Origin: CAYVQU01 sp964453155
Lineage (GTDB): Bacteria > Chloroflexota > Anaerolineae > Anaerolineales > UBA11858
Reading direction: 5' to 3'
Length of the DNA: 43,622 bases
Assembly: GCA_964453155.1 (NCBI GenBank)
Contig: CAYVQU010000021.1
Span: 1-43,622, forward strand
The position numbers and the translations under genes were made by a program. This document shows, piece by piece, positions 1 through 8,615 of this stretch (position 1 is the first letter of the stretch; every line of letters begins with the position of its first letter). The notes beneath the pieces were generated by a model, which was not told the DNA's origin, searched no databases, and saw nothing but the letters and a program-made list of their open reading frames with translations.

Positions 1-159
1 GCGCCAGTTGCTGCGACTTCAGTCGCCTTGTTTTCATGAACATGCGATTGCCCTAATCGAAGGGGGCGGCAGGGGGCTACCCCCACTAAAAATACTGGAT
101 TATCTCTACGAAATTTCCTAAAACCCCTGGGGTCTTTAGAGGCTGCCATTAAATCAATA
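1..159. other. Non-coding left edge
   Basis: No convincing gene is seen. The stretch has a short G5/C5 snap-back around 72-84 and is downstream of the leftward kor operon. It may be the tail of a neighbouring intergenic region. Confidence 0.4.
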
Positions 160-184
160 AGCGGATGGGAACTGCCCATCCGCT
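160..184 (-). terminator. Putative terminator of the kor operon
   Basis: A perfect 10-bp stem (AGCGGATGGG at 160-169 pairing with 175-184) with a 5-nt loop lies 26 bases past the korC stop. The following bases on the minus strand are only moderately T-rich, so termination is probable rather than certain. Confidence 0.65.
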
Positions 185-210
185 AATCTGTTAAATATCC
201 GGTGCTAACT

Positions 211-750
211 TTAATTGGCTGCCTTGAATCCCGCCTCCAACGCGGCTTGATTGATCTCTAACGTCCCTTTCGGCGCGCGGGCGGCTACCGCTTGGGCGAT
301 GGCTTCCTTCGAGACGATTTTGGTTACTGCAACCAGGGCACCAAGAGCGACGACGTTGGCAGTGATATTTCTGCCGGTGGTCTCTTTGGCAAGTTTGGTG
401 ACCGGGAGTTCTATCAATCGATCGTTGGGGGCATATGCCACACTGTCGCTATCTACAATAATATTGCCACCCGGTTTGACATCTTTAGCATATTTGTCGT
501 AGGCTTCCTGGCTCAGGGCAATCAGAATATCCGCTTGGAGTACTTCGGGAAAGTCGATCTCTCCAGTCGCAATGACGACCTCGGATTTACTGGCTCCCCC
601 ACGGGCTTCGGGGCCATAGCTCTGGGTTTGGACGGCCTGTTTGCTATCATAAATTGCCGCGGCCTCGGCCAAAATAATCCCGGCCAGTATCATCCCCTGA
701 CCACCTTCCCCAGCGAGACGAATTTCAGTACGATCCGTATTGGTCATCAT
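211..750 (-). CDS. korC: 2-oxoacid:ferredoxin oxidoreductase, gamma subunit
   Basis: The 179-residue protein is the gamma subunit of a CoA-acylating 2-oxoacid:ferredoxin oxidoreductase, a cytoplasmic enzyme that decarboxylates a 2-oxoacid to an acyl-CoA and reduces ferredoxin. The N-terminal motif AGEGGQGMILAG (about residues 13-24) and the following QSYGPEARGG are typical of the family and bind at the subunit interface. Length matches usual gamma subunits. The start codon overlaps the korB stop in an ATGA arrangement (4 nt), so the two are translationally coupled. A second ATG follows immediately. It is the last gene of a korDABC operon. The exact 2-oxoacid (2-oxoglutarate, or a branched or other acid) cannot be told from sequence alone. 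Confidence 0.92.
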   Translation of the reverse strand: MMTNTDRTEIRLAGEGGQGMILAGIILAEAAAIYDSKQAVQTQSYGPEARGGASKSEVVIATGEIDFPEVLQADILIALSQEAYDKYAKDVKPGGNIIVDSDSVAYAPNDRLIELPVTKLAKETTGRNITANVVALGALVAVTKIVSKEAIAQAVAARAPKGTLEINQAALEAGFKAAN

Positions 751-1652
751 TCTACATTACCTCCAGCTTGGGCCATGATTTCGTCATACAGCCGGGTGAA
801 TTCCAGGCGTTGGTCATCGGTGTGCAATATTCCGCGAATCAATTTCCAATTTTCAGCCTGTTTTTCGGGGGAAAATTTGTCATAAGCCCGTTTGGAGATG
901 CTGCTGGCTTTGAGATCGCGCATCATATCGGCGGCGGTCCCTTTTTTGTTGAGGCGTCCGTAGGTGGTATGGCAATAGCTGACGGCTTCGACTAGGTTGA
1001 AACCCTCGCGAGCGATAGCCTGCTGGATATATTTGTCCAACTCTAGGGCGTGGAAGACGGTACTGCGGGCCACGTACGAGGCCCCGGCCGCAATTGCCAT
1101 TTCGCAGATAGGGAAGGGGGGTTCGATATTGCCATAAGGAGCGGTGGCCGCCAACCCGCCGCGGGGAGTGGTGGGACTGTATTGGCCGCCGGTCATCCCA
1201 TAAATCGCGTTGTTGACGATTAGGGCCGTGATCCCGATATTGCGCCGGGCGGCGTGGATGAAATGGTTCCCGCCGATTGCCAGGGCATCCCCATCCCCCA
1301 TCACCGTGATAACTTCCAAATCTGGACGAGCAATTTTTAGGCCGGTAGCGAACGCCAGGGCGCGGCCGTGGGTAGTGTGGAGGGTGTTGAAGTCCATGTA
1401 GACGGGCATCCGGGCGGTGCAGCCAATCCCCGAAACGATGGCGACTTCATCGTTACTCAGGCCATTGTGTTCGATGGCGCGGATCAAAGATCCCATGACG
1501 ATACCGATCCCACAACCCGAGCACCAAATGGTTGGGAATTTTTTGTTTTTACGTAACCCCTGGAGGGTTTCACTGGATTCAAACCAGTCGGATTGGGGCA
1601 CCAACCCCTCTTTGGGGTGGATTTGATGCGTTTTGAGAATATGTTCGGGCAT
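747..1652 (-). CDS. korB: 2-oxoacid:ferredoxin oxidoreductase, beta subunit
   Basis: This is the thiamine-diphosphate-binding beta subunit. I start it at 1652 (protein MPEHILKT..., 301 residues) because that ATG sits 1 nt after the korA stop; an upstream ATG at 1703 would overlap korA by 50 nt. Visible features are the WCSGCG cysteine pair, the GIGCT motif, the ThDP/Mg motif GDGDALAIGGNH, the loop NNAIYGMTGGQ.SPTTP, and a later Cys in SYCHTTYG. These supply the cysteines of the single [4Fe-4S] cluster of this subunit family. It forms the catalytic core with KorA and is translationally linked to korC. Confidence 0.93.
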   Translation of the reverse strand: MPEHILKTHQIHPKEGLVPQSDWFESSETLQGLRKNKKFPTIWCSGCGIGIVMGSLIRAIEHNGLSNDEVAIVSGIGCTARMPVYMDFNTLHTTHGRALAFATGLKIARPDLEVITVMGDGDALAIGGNHFIHAARRNIGITALIVNNAIYGMTGGQYSPTTPRGGLAATAPYGNIEPPFPICEMAIAAGASYVARSTVFHALELDKYIQQAIAREGFNLVEAVSYCHTTYGRLNKKGTAADMMRDLKASSISKRAYDKFSPEKQAENWKLIRGILHTDDQRLEFTRLYDEIMAQAGGNVE

Positions 1653-1653
1653 G

Positions 1654-2769
1654 TTATTTCTCGATTTCGGCCAGAATCCGGTCGGGTTCGACCATTTCGC
1701 CATTGGCCGTATTCAGTCGGACTACTTTATCCCGGCCGACTAAGCGTTCAACTTCTAAGGCAATCTGGCCTTGGTTCATTTCGGGGACCAAGATACGGTC
1801 AACTTTTTTAGCCAGTTGTTCAACTTGTTGCTCTGCGAACGGCCAGATGGTCAACAACGTGAGCAGATCAACTTGGTGTCCATTGGTCCGAGCCTGTTTG
1901 ATGGCATGCCGGGCGCTGCGGGTGGAAGCACCAAAAGTGACGATCCCGACTTTGGCTTCCGGCTGATAATCTTCCTCGACCATAATAATCTCATCGAGGT
2001 GATTGGTCATCTTGCGGTCGATTCGTTCCAACCAAGCTTCGATTTCATCGGAGCGGTTGGTCGGGTACCCCAGTTCATCATGGAATAACCCGGTGATGTG
2101 GTAGCGGTAGCCCGTCCCAAAACTGGCCATAGGGGGTACGTCGCCGTTATCGTTACTGAATGGTTTGTAATCTTCTGGGCGGTCCGTCACCACGCGCTCG
2201 AATTTTTCAATCGTGTCATAATCGGGCAATTCCACCGGTTCCCGCATGTGCCCGATAGTCTCTTCAGGGAGCAGGATCACGGGGATGCGGAATTTTTCCG
2301 ATAAGTTAAAGGCCGCGATGGTTAGATCAAACGATTGCCGCACCGAAGTCGGACTTAGCACGATAATCGGATGATCACCATGGGTACCCCAACGCGCCTG
2401 CATGACATCGCCTTGGGAAGCAGTGGTCGGCTTTCCGGTGGAGGGCCCCAACCGCTGAACGTTAATGATGACACAGGGGACTTCGGTCATCGCGGCATAG
2501 CCAATGTTTTCTTGCATCAGGCTGAACCCTGGCCCACTGGTGGCCGTCATGGATTTGAGGCCGCCAATCGATCCACCGATGATGGCTGCGATCGAGGCGA
2601 TTTCATCTTCCATTTGGATGAAGCGGCCGCCGACTTTGGGAAGTTCGCGCGACATAACCTCGGCGACTTCAGTTGAGGGCGTGATAGGGTAACCGGCAAA
2701 AAAGCGGCAGCCCGCGGCAATCGCGCCGTGGGCAATGGCTTCGTTGCCTTGCATGAGTTTGACTGTCAT
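1654..2769 (-). CDS. korA: 2-oxoacid:ferredoxin oxidoreductase, alpha subunit
   Basis: The 371-residue alpha subunit carries the pyrimidine-binding half of the ThDP site. Family signatures are FFAGYPITPSTE near residue 25, IQMEDEIASIAAIIGGS, and SMTATSGPGFSLMQEN; the C-terminal third is the transketolase-C-like domain. The start is supported by an excellent Shine-Dalgarno sequence (AGGAGG, 5 nt upstream). It lies 9 nt after korD and 1 nt before korB, so the four genes form one transcript. In a fermentative or acetogenic-like cell the complex would feed ferredoxin and acyl-CoA metabolism. It is not obviously connected with the sulfosugar island, although pyruvate made there could enter ferredoxin-linked metabolism. 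Confidence 0.93.
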   Translation of the reverse strand: MTVKLMQGNEAIAHGAIAAGCRFFAGYPITPSTEVAEVMSRELPKVGGRFIQMEDEIASIAAIIGGSIGGLKSMTATSGPGFSLMQENIGYAAMTEVPCVIINVQRLGPSTGKPTTASQGDVMQARWGTHGDHPIIVLSPTSVRQSFDLTIAAFNLSEKFRIPVILLPEETIGHMREPVELPDYDTIEKFERVVTDRPEDYKPFSNDNGDVPPMASFGTGYRYHITGLFHDELGYPTNRSDEIEAWLERIDRKMTNHLDEIIMVEEDYQPEAKVGIVTFGASTRSARHAIKQARTNGHQVDLLTLLTIWPFAEQQVEQLAKKVDRILVPEMNQGQIALEVERLVGRDKVVRLNTANGEMVEPDRILAEIEK

Positions 2770-2778
2770 CCTAACCTC

Positions 2779-3030
2779 CTACCGAAACCGCCGGACGACG
2801 ATGGCCAGGTCGGGGCAGTGGGTGTCACAGAAATGACAACCAGTACATTGATCCGGCGCGACCACGACGGGAACGTGTTTTTCATCGTCGAATTCGAGCA
2901 CGTCGGTGGGGCAAAATTCCACGCAAATGTGGCAGCCCTTACACCATTTGGCAAAAATAAAGACCTCCCCGCGCGGCCCCTTACGGGGCTTGCGAGAAGG
3001 TTTGGCATTCTCTTTGATATTGGTTTGCAT
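2779..3030 (-). CDS. korD: 2-oxoacid:ferredoxin oxidoreductase, ferredoxin-like delta subunit
   Basis: This small protein (83 residues from the ATG at 3030) has two classical [4Fe-4S] motifs, CKGCHICVEFCP and CTGCHFCDTHCP, the hallmark of the delta subunit that passes electrons from the KorAB cluster to external ferredoxin. A basic N-terminal stretch (KPSRKPRKGPRG) precedes the first cluster. I prefer 3030 over an ATG at 3069 because a GGAAAAAA ribosome-binding stretch precedes it and the extra N-terminus has no family support. It is the first gene of the operon. Confidence 0.9.
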   Translation of the reverse strand: MQTNIKENAKPSRKPRKGPRGEVFIFAKWCKGCHICVEFCPTDVLEFDDEKHVPVVVAPDQCTGCHFCDTHCPDLAIVVRRFR

Positions 3031-3317
3031 TTTTTTCCTTACGACCTTACATTGAACCGTTAAATACAATTGGCAAGGATGGCCCCCATTCTATGCGGAT
3101 TTAGGTTAAATGGTGAGGATAAAGGTCATCAATCTCAGGTTACTTCTTACGTTCGTTTTTTCACAATCTTCTTGGGCTATATTTCCCTCTTGTCGCTACA
3201 AATTGGATGAAAATGTCGCTTTGCGAAACGCTAATGAATGCAGCTTAGAGGGAAAAATGGCCTATCAGGAGTTTCCGGGGTTTTCACCCCACAAAAGCTC
3301 AAAGAGCCAGAAAAATA
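3031..3317 (-). other. Leader and promoter region of the kor operon
   Basis: No gene is supported here; the ORFs on either strand are short and lack family features. An inverted repeat (TTTCCCTCT at 3182-3190 and AGAGGGAAA at 3247-3255) could fold a 74-nt leader structure on the kor transcript. I do not recognise a riboswitch class. Confidence 0.4.
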
Positions 3318-3345
3318 AAAAGGCTGCCATTTTCGGCAGCCTTTT
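3318..3345. terminator. Bidirectional rho-independent terminator
   Basis: An 11-bp stem (AAAAGGCTGCC with GGCAGCCTTTT, 6-nt loop) has A-runs on the left and T-runs on the right, so it works in both directions. It insulates the peptide transporter operon (ending at 3495) from the kor operon. Confidence 0.85.
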
Positions 3346-3375
3346 GCTTAGGTTCAATTTATTCTGAGATGTTTA

Positions 3376-3490
3376 GCAGTTTCCGGGAATTATTTTTGAA
3401 TGAAGCACAAGATCAAACCGGAATCTGCCAAGCACTCTGGCCGTGTGGCGGTTGCTCAAGTTATTTTTTTTCTTGAACTAAAATCGCCAC
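3376..3490 (+). repeat. Tandem double-hairpin element, copy E
   Basis: First hairpin: GCAGTTTCCGG at 3376-3386 with CCGGAATCTGC at 3418-3428 (10 of 11 pairs, 31-nt loop containing GATCAAA). Second hairpin: GTGGCGGT at 3445-3452 with ATCGCCAC at 3483-3490 (8 pairs, one G-U, 30-nt loop). It sits directly after the stop of the leftward permease gene, antisense to it. It differs from the other copies by an insertion of about 13 nt between the hairpins. Confidence 0.6.
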
Positions 3491-3494
3491 CCAC

Positions 3495-4430
3495 TTATTC
3501 AACATGGGTGGGATCAAGCGCATCTCGTAACCCGTCACCCATGTAGTTGATCGACAGCACGGTAATGAAGATCATTAGTCCGGGGAATACGGCCATCCAC
3601 ATATTGCCACGCATCATTTCATCTTGGGCGTTGCGGAGCATATTACCCCAGGTGGGGGTAGGGGGCTGGACCCCGAATCCAAGGTAGCTCAAACCTGACT
3701 CGGAGATGATGGCCCCCGCGACGCCGAGGGTGGCGGCCACAATTACCGGGCTGAGGGCGTTGGGCAAAATATGCCGGACAATGATTCGAAAGTTAGAAAG
3801 CCCCAGGGATCGGGCGGCTTCCACAAATTCCTTTTCACGTAGCGAGAGGAACGAACCGCGCACCAGCCGGGCGATCCGCATCCAACTCAGAATCCCAAGC
3901 ACCAGAGTGATCGCGGCGATCCCCCCGGCCTCCTGGAGGTAGGGCCAGTCGATGCCTCGTAAGATAACCGATACCAGGATCAAGAGGAACAACCTGGGGA
4001 TCGTTAGCATTAAGTCGGTCAGCCGCATTAAGACGTTGTCGACCTTGCCGCCATAAAAACCGGCTAAAGAACCGACGGTCACGCCAATAATCACCCCAAT
4101 CGTCATCGCCAGCAGCCCGATGGAGAGTGAAATCCGGCCGCCAAACAATAAACGAGTGAGCATATCGCGGCCCAGGTCATCGGTGCCGAAAACGTGCTCC
4201 AATGAGGGCGGTTGGTAGCGGTTGCGCAGACTAGATTTTTCGACATCGTAGGGCGAAATCATGGGACCAAAGATACACCCTAAAATTAGCAAAATGACGA
4301 TAATCGCACCCGTTAGCGCTAATTTGTGCCGCACAAAATATTTCCAAGCCAACCCCAGCATGGTTTCGGGGCGGGTACTCAAAGTTTCGGCGACATTGAC
4401 ATCTTCTACTGTGGTAGTTACTTCACTCAT
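3495..4430 (-). CDS. Peptide-type ABC transporter permease (DppC/OppC family)
   Basis: The 311-residue integral membrane protein has an OppC-type N-terminal segment with its first transmembrane helix at about residues 35-60 (HKLALTGAIIVILLILGCIF). The inner-membrane transport domain follows, with the EAA loop ARSLGLSNFRIIVRHILPNA near residue 210 that docks on the ATPases. YLGFGVQPPTPTWGNML is a strong family signature. A good ribosome-binding site (GGAGAT) precedes the start. It is the last gene of a five-gene importer (two ATPases, binding protein, two permeases). The substrate could be a di- or oligopeptide, nickel chelate or another small solute; the family does not settle it. Confidence 0.9.
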   Translation of the reverse strand: MSEVTTTVEDVNVAETLSTRPETMLGLAWKYFVRHKLALTGAIIVILLILGCIFGPMISPYDVEKSSLRNRYQPPSLEHVFGTDDLGRDMLTRLLFGGRISLSIGLLAMTIGVIIGVTVGSLAGFYGGKVDNVLMRLTDLMLTIPRLFLLILVSVILRGIDWPYLQEAGGIAAITLVLGILSWMRIARLVRGSFLSLREKEFVEAARSLGLSNFRIIVRHILPNALSPVIVAATLGVAGAIISESGLSYLGFGVQPPTPTWGNMLRNAQDEMMRGNMWMAVFPGLMIFITVLSINYMGDGLRDALDPTHVE

Positions 4431-4495
4431 AATTCATCTCCAAACGTGCGTGTGTGGAAATTGGTAGTAATTGATCATTTTCAACCGTACACCCC

Positions 4496-5479
4496 TTAGT
4501 CATACCGAACTCGGGGATCAAGGTAAGCATAGATGATATCGGCTAACAAATTGAACAGGAGGATAAGTAAGGCGTTGATCATCACGACGCCCATTACCAG
4601 ATCGTAATCGGTGCGTTCAACCGACCGGATGAATAACCGGCCCATCCCCGGCCAGGAGAAAATTGTTTCGGTGAATACCGCGCCGCCAAATACGAGGGGT
4701 AATTCCAATGCCAGCACAGTGATGACAGGGATTGCCGCATTCTTCAAGGCGTGCAGCATAATGACAACCCGTTCTTTCAATCCTTTGGCTCGGGCGGTGT
4801 CGAGATAATCCTGGTGGAGAACGTCCAACATGCTGGAGCGCATAAAGCGGGTGTAACGTCCGGCCCCAAACATGGTCAACATGGTGACGGGTAGGATCAT
4901 GTGACGAAGCCGGTTTGATAGCGGAGCTGTCGCTTGATCGTAGAGCCGGAGATCATACATCCCACCACTAGGCAGGAATGGCATCCCCTCCGGTGTTTTC
5001 AGCATGATCGAAAATATCATGATCAGCAGTAACCCAAACCAGAATACTGGAATCGATTGACCGATGAAGGCAAATGAAGTTGCCAAATGATCGAATATCG
5101 AATACTGCTTTACTGCTGAAATAATCCCAATCGGTAAGGCCAGGGTCAGGGTGGTGATCTGGGCAACCAGCATTAACTGAATGGTATTCGGAAAGCGGGT
5201 CCAAATTTCTTCGAGCACCGGACGCTTGGTCGCAATGGAAATCCCCCAATTTCCGGTGACTAGGTTCTTGCTCCATTTTAGGTACTTAATATGGAGGGGA
5301 TCATTTAAACCTAGCGATTCAGCATAACGTTCCCGGTCTTCGGCGGTGATGTTGGGGTTGTCTTCCAAGGCAGCTACGGGATCACCTGGAGTTAGCTGCA
5401 GGAGGACAAACACAATCACACTGATGACCCACAATACGGGGATCAATTGTAATAAACGGCGAGCAATATATCGGCCCAT
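4496..5479 (-). CDS. Peptide-type ABC transporter permease (DppB/OppB family)
   Basis: The 327-residue permease begins MGRYIARRLLQLIPVLWVISVIVF, the usual first helix of DppB-like proteins, followed by LTPGDP and a periplasmic loop. The EAA motif ARAKGLKERVVIMLHALKNA lies near residue 230 and the end LLADIIYAYLDPRVRYD is the family-typical C-terminus. The start is supported by AAAGGAGAACAAG. It forms the translocation pore with the downstream DppC-like protein. A strong hairpin at 5610-5641 separates it from the binding-protein gene, which would allow more binding protein than permease to be made. Confidence 0.92.
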   Translation of the reverse strand: MGRYIARRLLQLIPVLWVISVIVFVLLQLTPGDPVAALEDNPNITAEDRERYAESLGLNDPLHIKYLKWSKNLVTGNWGISIATKRPVLEEIWTRFPNTIQLMLVAQITTLTLALPIGIISAVKQYSIFDHLATSFAFIGQSIPVFWFGLLLIMIFSIMLKTPEGMPFLPSGGMYDLRLYDQATAPLSNRLRHMILPVTMLTMFGAGRYTRFMRSSMLDVLHQDYLDTARAKGLKERVVIMLHALKNAAIPVITVLALELPLVFGGAVFTETIFSWPGMGRLFIRSVERTDYDLVMGVVMINALLILLFNLLADIIYAYLDPRVRYD

Positions 5480-5609
5480 CTTGTTCTCCTTTGAGAGATA
5501 TCTCTTTAGGACGAATATCTGCTGAGATGATCTCTTTTGAGACGATTTCTACAAAAATGGGTGGGTAGGAAACCGGTTCCCACACACTCATTTTCCTAGG
5601 AATTTGGAA

Positions 5610-5641
5610 GTATGACAGGGGAGCAGGCTCCCCTGTCATAC
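5610..5641 (-). terminator. Intercistronic hairpin after the binding-protein gene
   Basis: A perfect 15-bp stem (5610-5624 with 5627-5641) around a 2-nt centre follows the binding-protein stop by 18 nt. No T-run follows on the minus strand, so I read it as a partial attenuator or 3'-end stabiliser rather than a full terminator. Confidence 0.6.
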
Positions 5642-5658
5642 AAATTAACCGGGTTAGA

Positions 5659-7515
5659 CTATTTCATTCCTTCCCAGTACCATTCTTCCGCGGCCCAAGG
5701 CTGGTTGCCCCAGGTGGTGATCTCGTAACCCATGAGGCCCTCGCGGGTGGCGTGGATCTCGGAGCGGTTGTAGAGATAAATGTGCGGGAGTTCATCGGCG
5801 ATGGCTGTCATGACATCGCAGTAGATTGCGGCGCGCTCGGTCAGGTCGGTGATGGTGCCGGCCCGTTCGAGTTCGGCTTGCAGCGGGTTGTTCCAGCGGG
5901 AGTAGTTCCAGCCAGAGCCACCGTTTGCGCCGGTCGGCCATTTGCCGGTGCCGTGGTAGTTCATCATGAAGTTCTGGGGGTCGACCGCCGGGCTGGTGGT
6001 GTACATCAAGATGTCGAAGTCACCAACTTTGCGGAAGGCACCGCTGGCCCAGGAGCCAAACAGAACGGAGGAGGGCACATTCTCAATGTAGCCTTCTACG
6101 CCAACTTCGGCCCAGTATTCAATAATGAGCTGTTCAGCCTGCTCACGCAGTTTGTTACCGGTGGTGGTTTGCAGTTTCAGGCGCAAGGGGGTGCCATCTT
6201 CAGCGTATTTACAGCCGTTGCACTCGCGCACGCCGTCGCCATCTTCATCGGTGAAACCGGCTTCATCCAGCCAGGTGGCAGCCTGGACGGGATCATGGGC
6301 GCTTTCGGGAATTTCACAGCCAGCGCCACCCCAACCAATGTTGAGTTCCATGGTGCCGATGGTGGCCGCACCGAAGAGTAAGATGTCGTTCAGTTCGTTC
6401 TTGTTAATGGCCGCTTGGAGAGCCTTGCGGACCAAAACATCACCCAAGAGAGGATGCGGAATGTCGGCGGGATCGGGGTGACCCGACTCAACTGTCCAGT
6501 CCACATTGCTGGGGCCACCAGGGCGTTCGGTCAATAGGAGCAAGAGACGCTCGGTGCCGATACCGGGGGTGTTGTTGACGACGACGCCCGGTTTACCCTC
6601 GAGGTCGGGAACCACAGCTTCGATCAAGTCCCAGAGGAAGTCGATCTCACCAGTTTGGATCATGGCCATACCGGCTTCGCGGCTGGGGGTGATCCGGATG
6701 ATGAACTTGTCGAGGTAGGGTTTTTCGGGGTAGTGGCGGTAGTTCTCGTTCTTGACCATCGTGATGTGGTCGCCAGGAACCCATTCGGTCATGCGGAAGG
6801 GGCCGGTTCCAACCACGTTCCAGTTGTAGGGCCATTTCTGCATATCTTCGGGGGCGCCGGTCGCGTGGCGCGGCAGGACAGCACCGAAGGCCTGCAGGTA
6901 GGGACCGTAGAAGGGTTCGAAAGTGACGACGGCGGTGTATTCATCCGGGCACTCTACGCTGGTAATGTCGGCGTAGTTGGAGGTGGAGACCGCACCGCTC
7001 TCGGGGTGCATCACCGCTTCCCAGGTGAAGAGGACATCATCACAGGTGAAGGGTTTGCCGGTGGACCACAGCACATCTTCGACCAAGTTGTAGGTCACGG
7101 TGAGCTTGGAGGCCTCGCCTTCGCCTTCAACCACGGCCAGGCCGTTCGATTCGGTCGGAACTTCCTGAGCCAAGACCGGGTAGTATTCACCCTGGGCGTT
7201 GACGCCGATCAGACCTTCCACGATGGGTGCGGTGGCCTCACCGGAGGCTGTCTGGGTGGCGATGAAGGGGTTCAGGATTTGGGGCTCCTGGTAGAGAGCG
7301 AAAATAACCTGAGTTTCCTCGGCCATTTCGGCTTCCACCTCGACGGTGACGACCACTTCCTTCTCAACTTCGACTTCTTTGACGACTTCAACTTCTTTTT
7401 CGACTTCGACTTCTTTCTCAACGACCACAGTTTCGACGATGGTCTCGGGGGCGCAGGCCGTGAAGACTAAAGCAGCGATCAAGAGTAACCCAATCAACAG
7501 GGTTTTTTTCTTCAT
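5659..7515 (-). CDS. Peptide/solute-binding lipoprotein of an ABC transporter (SBP family 5)
   Basis: An extracytoplasmic binding protein of about 618 residues. Starting at 7515 gives MKKKTLLIGLLLIAALVFTAC, a lipoprotein signal with the lipidated Cys at 21; GGAGG lies 6 nt upstream, whereas the ATG at 7527 has no such site. A linker of repeated V-E-K units (about residues 30-60) follows, then the family-5 fold: NPFIATQTASGEATAPIVEGL, a DDVLFTWEAVMHPES segment, and DILMYTTSPAVDPQNFM near the end. The V/E/K linker right after the lipobox is common in Chloroflexota solute-binding proteins. It captures the ligand for the adjacent permeases and ATPases. Confidence 0.92.
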   Translation of the reverse strand: MKKKTLLIGLLLIAALVFTACAPETIVETVVVEKEVEVEKEVEVVKEVEVEKEVVVTVEVEAEMAEETQVIFALYQEPQILNPFIATQTASGEATAPIVEGLIGVNAQGEYYPVLAQEVPTESNGLAVVEGEGEASKLTVTYNLVEDVLWSTGKPFTCDDVLFTWEAVMHPESGAVSTSNYADITSVECPDEYTAVVTFEPFYGPYLQAFGAVLPRHATGAPEDMQKWPYNWNVVGTGPFRMTEWVPGDHITMVKNENYRHYPEKPYLDKFIIRITPSREAGMAMIQTGEIDFLWDLIEAVVPDLEGKPGVVVNNTPGIGTERLLLLLTERPGGPSNVDWTVESGHPDPADIPHPLLGDVLVRKALQAAINKNELNDILLFGAATIGTMELNIGWGGAGCEIPESAHDPVQAATWLDEAGFTDEDGDGVRECNGCKYAEDGTPLRLKLQTTTGNKLREQAEQLIIEYWAEVGVEGYIENVPSSVLFGSWASGAFRKVGDFDILMYTTSPAVDPQNFMMNYHGTGKWPTGANGGSGWNYSRWNNPLQAELERAGTITDLTERAAIYCDVMTAIADELPHIYLYNRSEIHATREGLMGYEITTWGNQPWAAEEWYWEGMK

Positions 7516-7588
7516 ATTTTCCTCCATAGGAATATTGAATAGAAATTTGGTTTACAGCCAAGTAAGGGTTTGAATATTTGATCGGTTA

Positions 7589-8587
7589 TCAGGACACCTC
7601 CTTTTCGATAATATGACAGGCGGCGAAATGGCCAGGTCGCACTTCCCGGAAATCCGGGTCTTCTTGGAAGCAGATATCTTTCGCGACCGGACACCGGGTG
7701 TTAAAGTTACACCCCGTGGGCGGGTTGGCCGGGCTGGGGATATCCCCTTCGAGGATAACTCGTTGCCGGGCTTCTTCTACTTCCGGATCGGGTACCGGGA
7801 CGGCAGACATAAGCGCTTTAGTGTAAGGATGTAATGGGTTTGCCGAAATTTCAATGCCGCTGGCCAATTCCATGAATTTGCCAAGATACATAACCGCCAT
7901 TCGGTCGCTAATATGGCGGACCATACTCAAATCGTGGGCAATAAACAGATAGGTTAATTGCAGTTCTTCTTGTAAATCATTTAGCAGGTTGACTACTTGG
8001 GCCTGGATCGAAACGTCTAGGGATGCGATGGGTTCGTCGCAGATTACTAAGTCGGGATTCAGCGCCAGGGCGCGGGCGATCCCGATCCGCTGGCGTTGAC
8101 CGCCGGAGAATTCATGGGGGTAGCGATTAACTAAACCGGGGTTGATCCCCACCAATTCCAGCAGTTCGGCGATCCGCTGGTTTTTTTCATCCCCTTTGAG
8201 ACCATCATGGACCTCCAGGGGTTCACCCACAATCGTCCCAATCGTCATGCGGGGGTTCAGGCTGGCATACGGATCCTGGAAGATCATCTGCATCCGACGG
8301 CGGATGCCCCGCAGCTCTTTGACTTCCAGTTCAACCAGGTTGTGATCGTCGAAAATGATCTCTCCTGCGGTTGGTTCGTGGAGCCGGAGCAGCGTTCTGC
8401 CGATGGTGGTCTTACCGCTGCCGCTCTCGCCGACTAAGCCGAGGGTTTCACCCTTGAAGATCTCGAAACCAACGTCATCAACGGCTTTGACGTCTCCGAT
8501 GTGCCTCTGAAAGACGACGCCCCGCGTGATGGGGAAATATTTTTTCAGATTTTTGACTTTTACCAGCGCGGTTTTCTGTTCGGTCAT
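7589..8587 (-). CDS. Peptide-type ABC transporter ATPase (DppF/OppF family)
   Basis: The 332-residue ATPase has Walker A GESGSGKTT, signature FSGGQRQRIGIARALAL, Walker B VICDEPIASLD and an H-loop IAHDLSMVRHI. The C-terminal oligopeptide extension contains the CNFNTRCPVAKDIC cysteine cluster typical of this family. I start at the ATG at 8587 (GAAGGA upstream) rather than the TTG at 8602. It would pair with the DppD-like ATPase 28 nt upstream to energise the importer. Confidence 0.92.
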   Translation of the reverse strand: MTEQKTALVKVKNLKKYFPITRGVVFQRHIGDVKAVDDVGFEIFKGETLGLVGESGSGKTTIGRTLLRLHEPTAGEIIFDDHNLVELEVKELRGIRRRMQMIFQDPYASLNPRMTIGTIVGEPLEVHDGLKGDEKNQRIAELLELVGINPGLVNRYPHEFSGGQRQRIGIARALALNPDLVICDEPIASLDVSIQAQVVNLLNDLQEELQLTYLFIAHDLSMVRHISDRMAVMYLGKFMELASGIEISANPLHPYTKALMSAVPVPDPEVEEARQRVILEGDIPSPANPPTGCNFNTRCPVAKDICFQEDPDFREVRPGHFAACHIIEKEVS

Positions 8588-8615
8588 GGGATTATCCTTC
8601 AATGGTGATATTCAA

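Noticed and set aside
3110..3367. An 85-residue plus-strand ORF upstream of korD
   Set aside because: It runs through the bidirectional terminator at 3318-3345 and has no family resemblance or ribosome-binding site.
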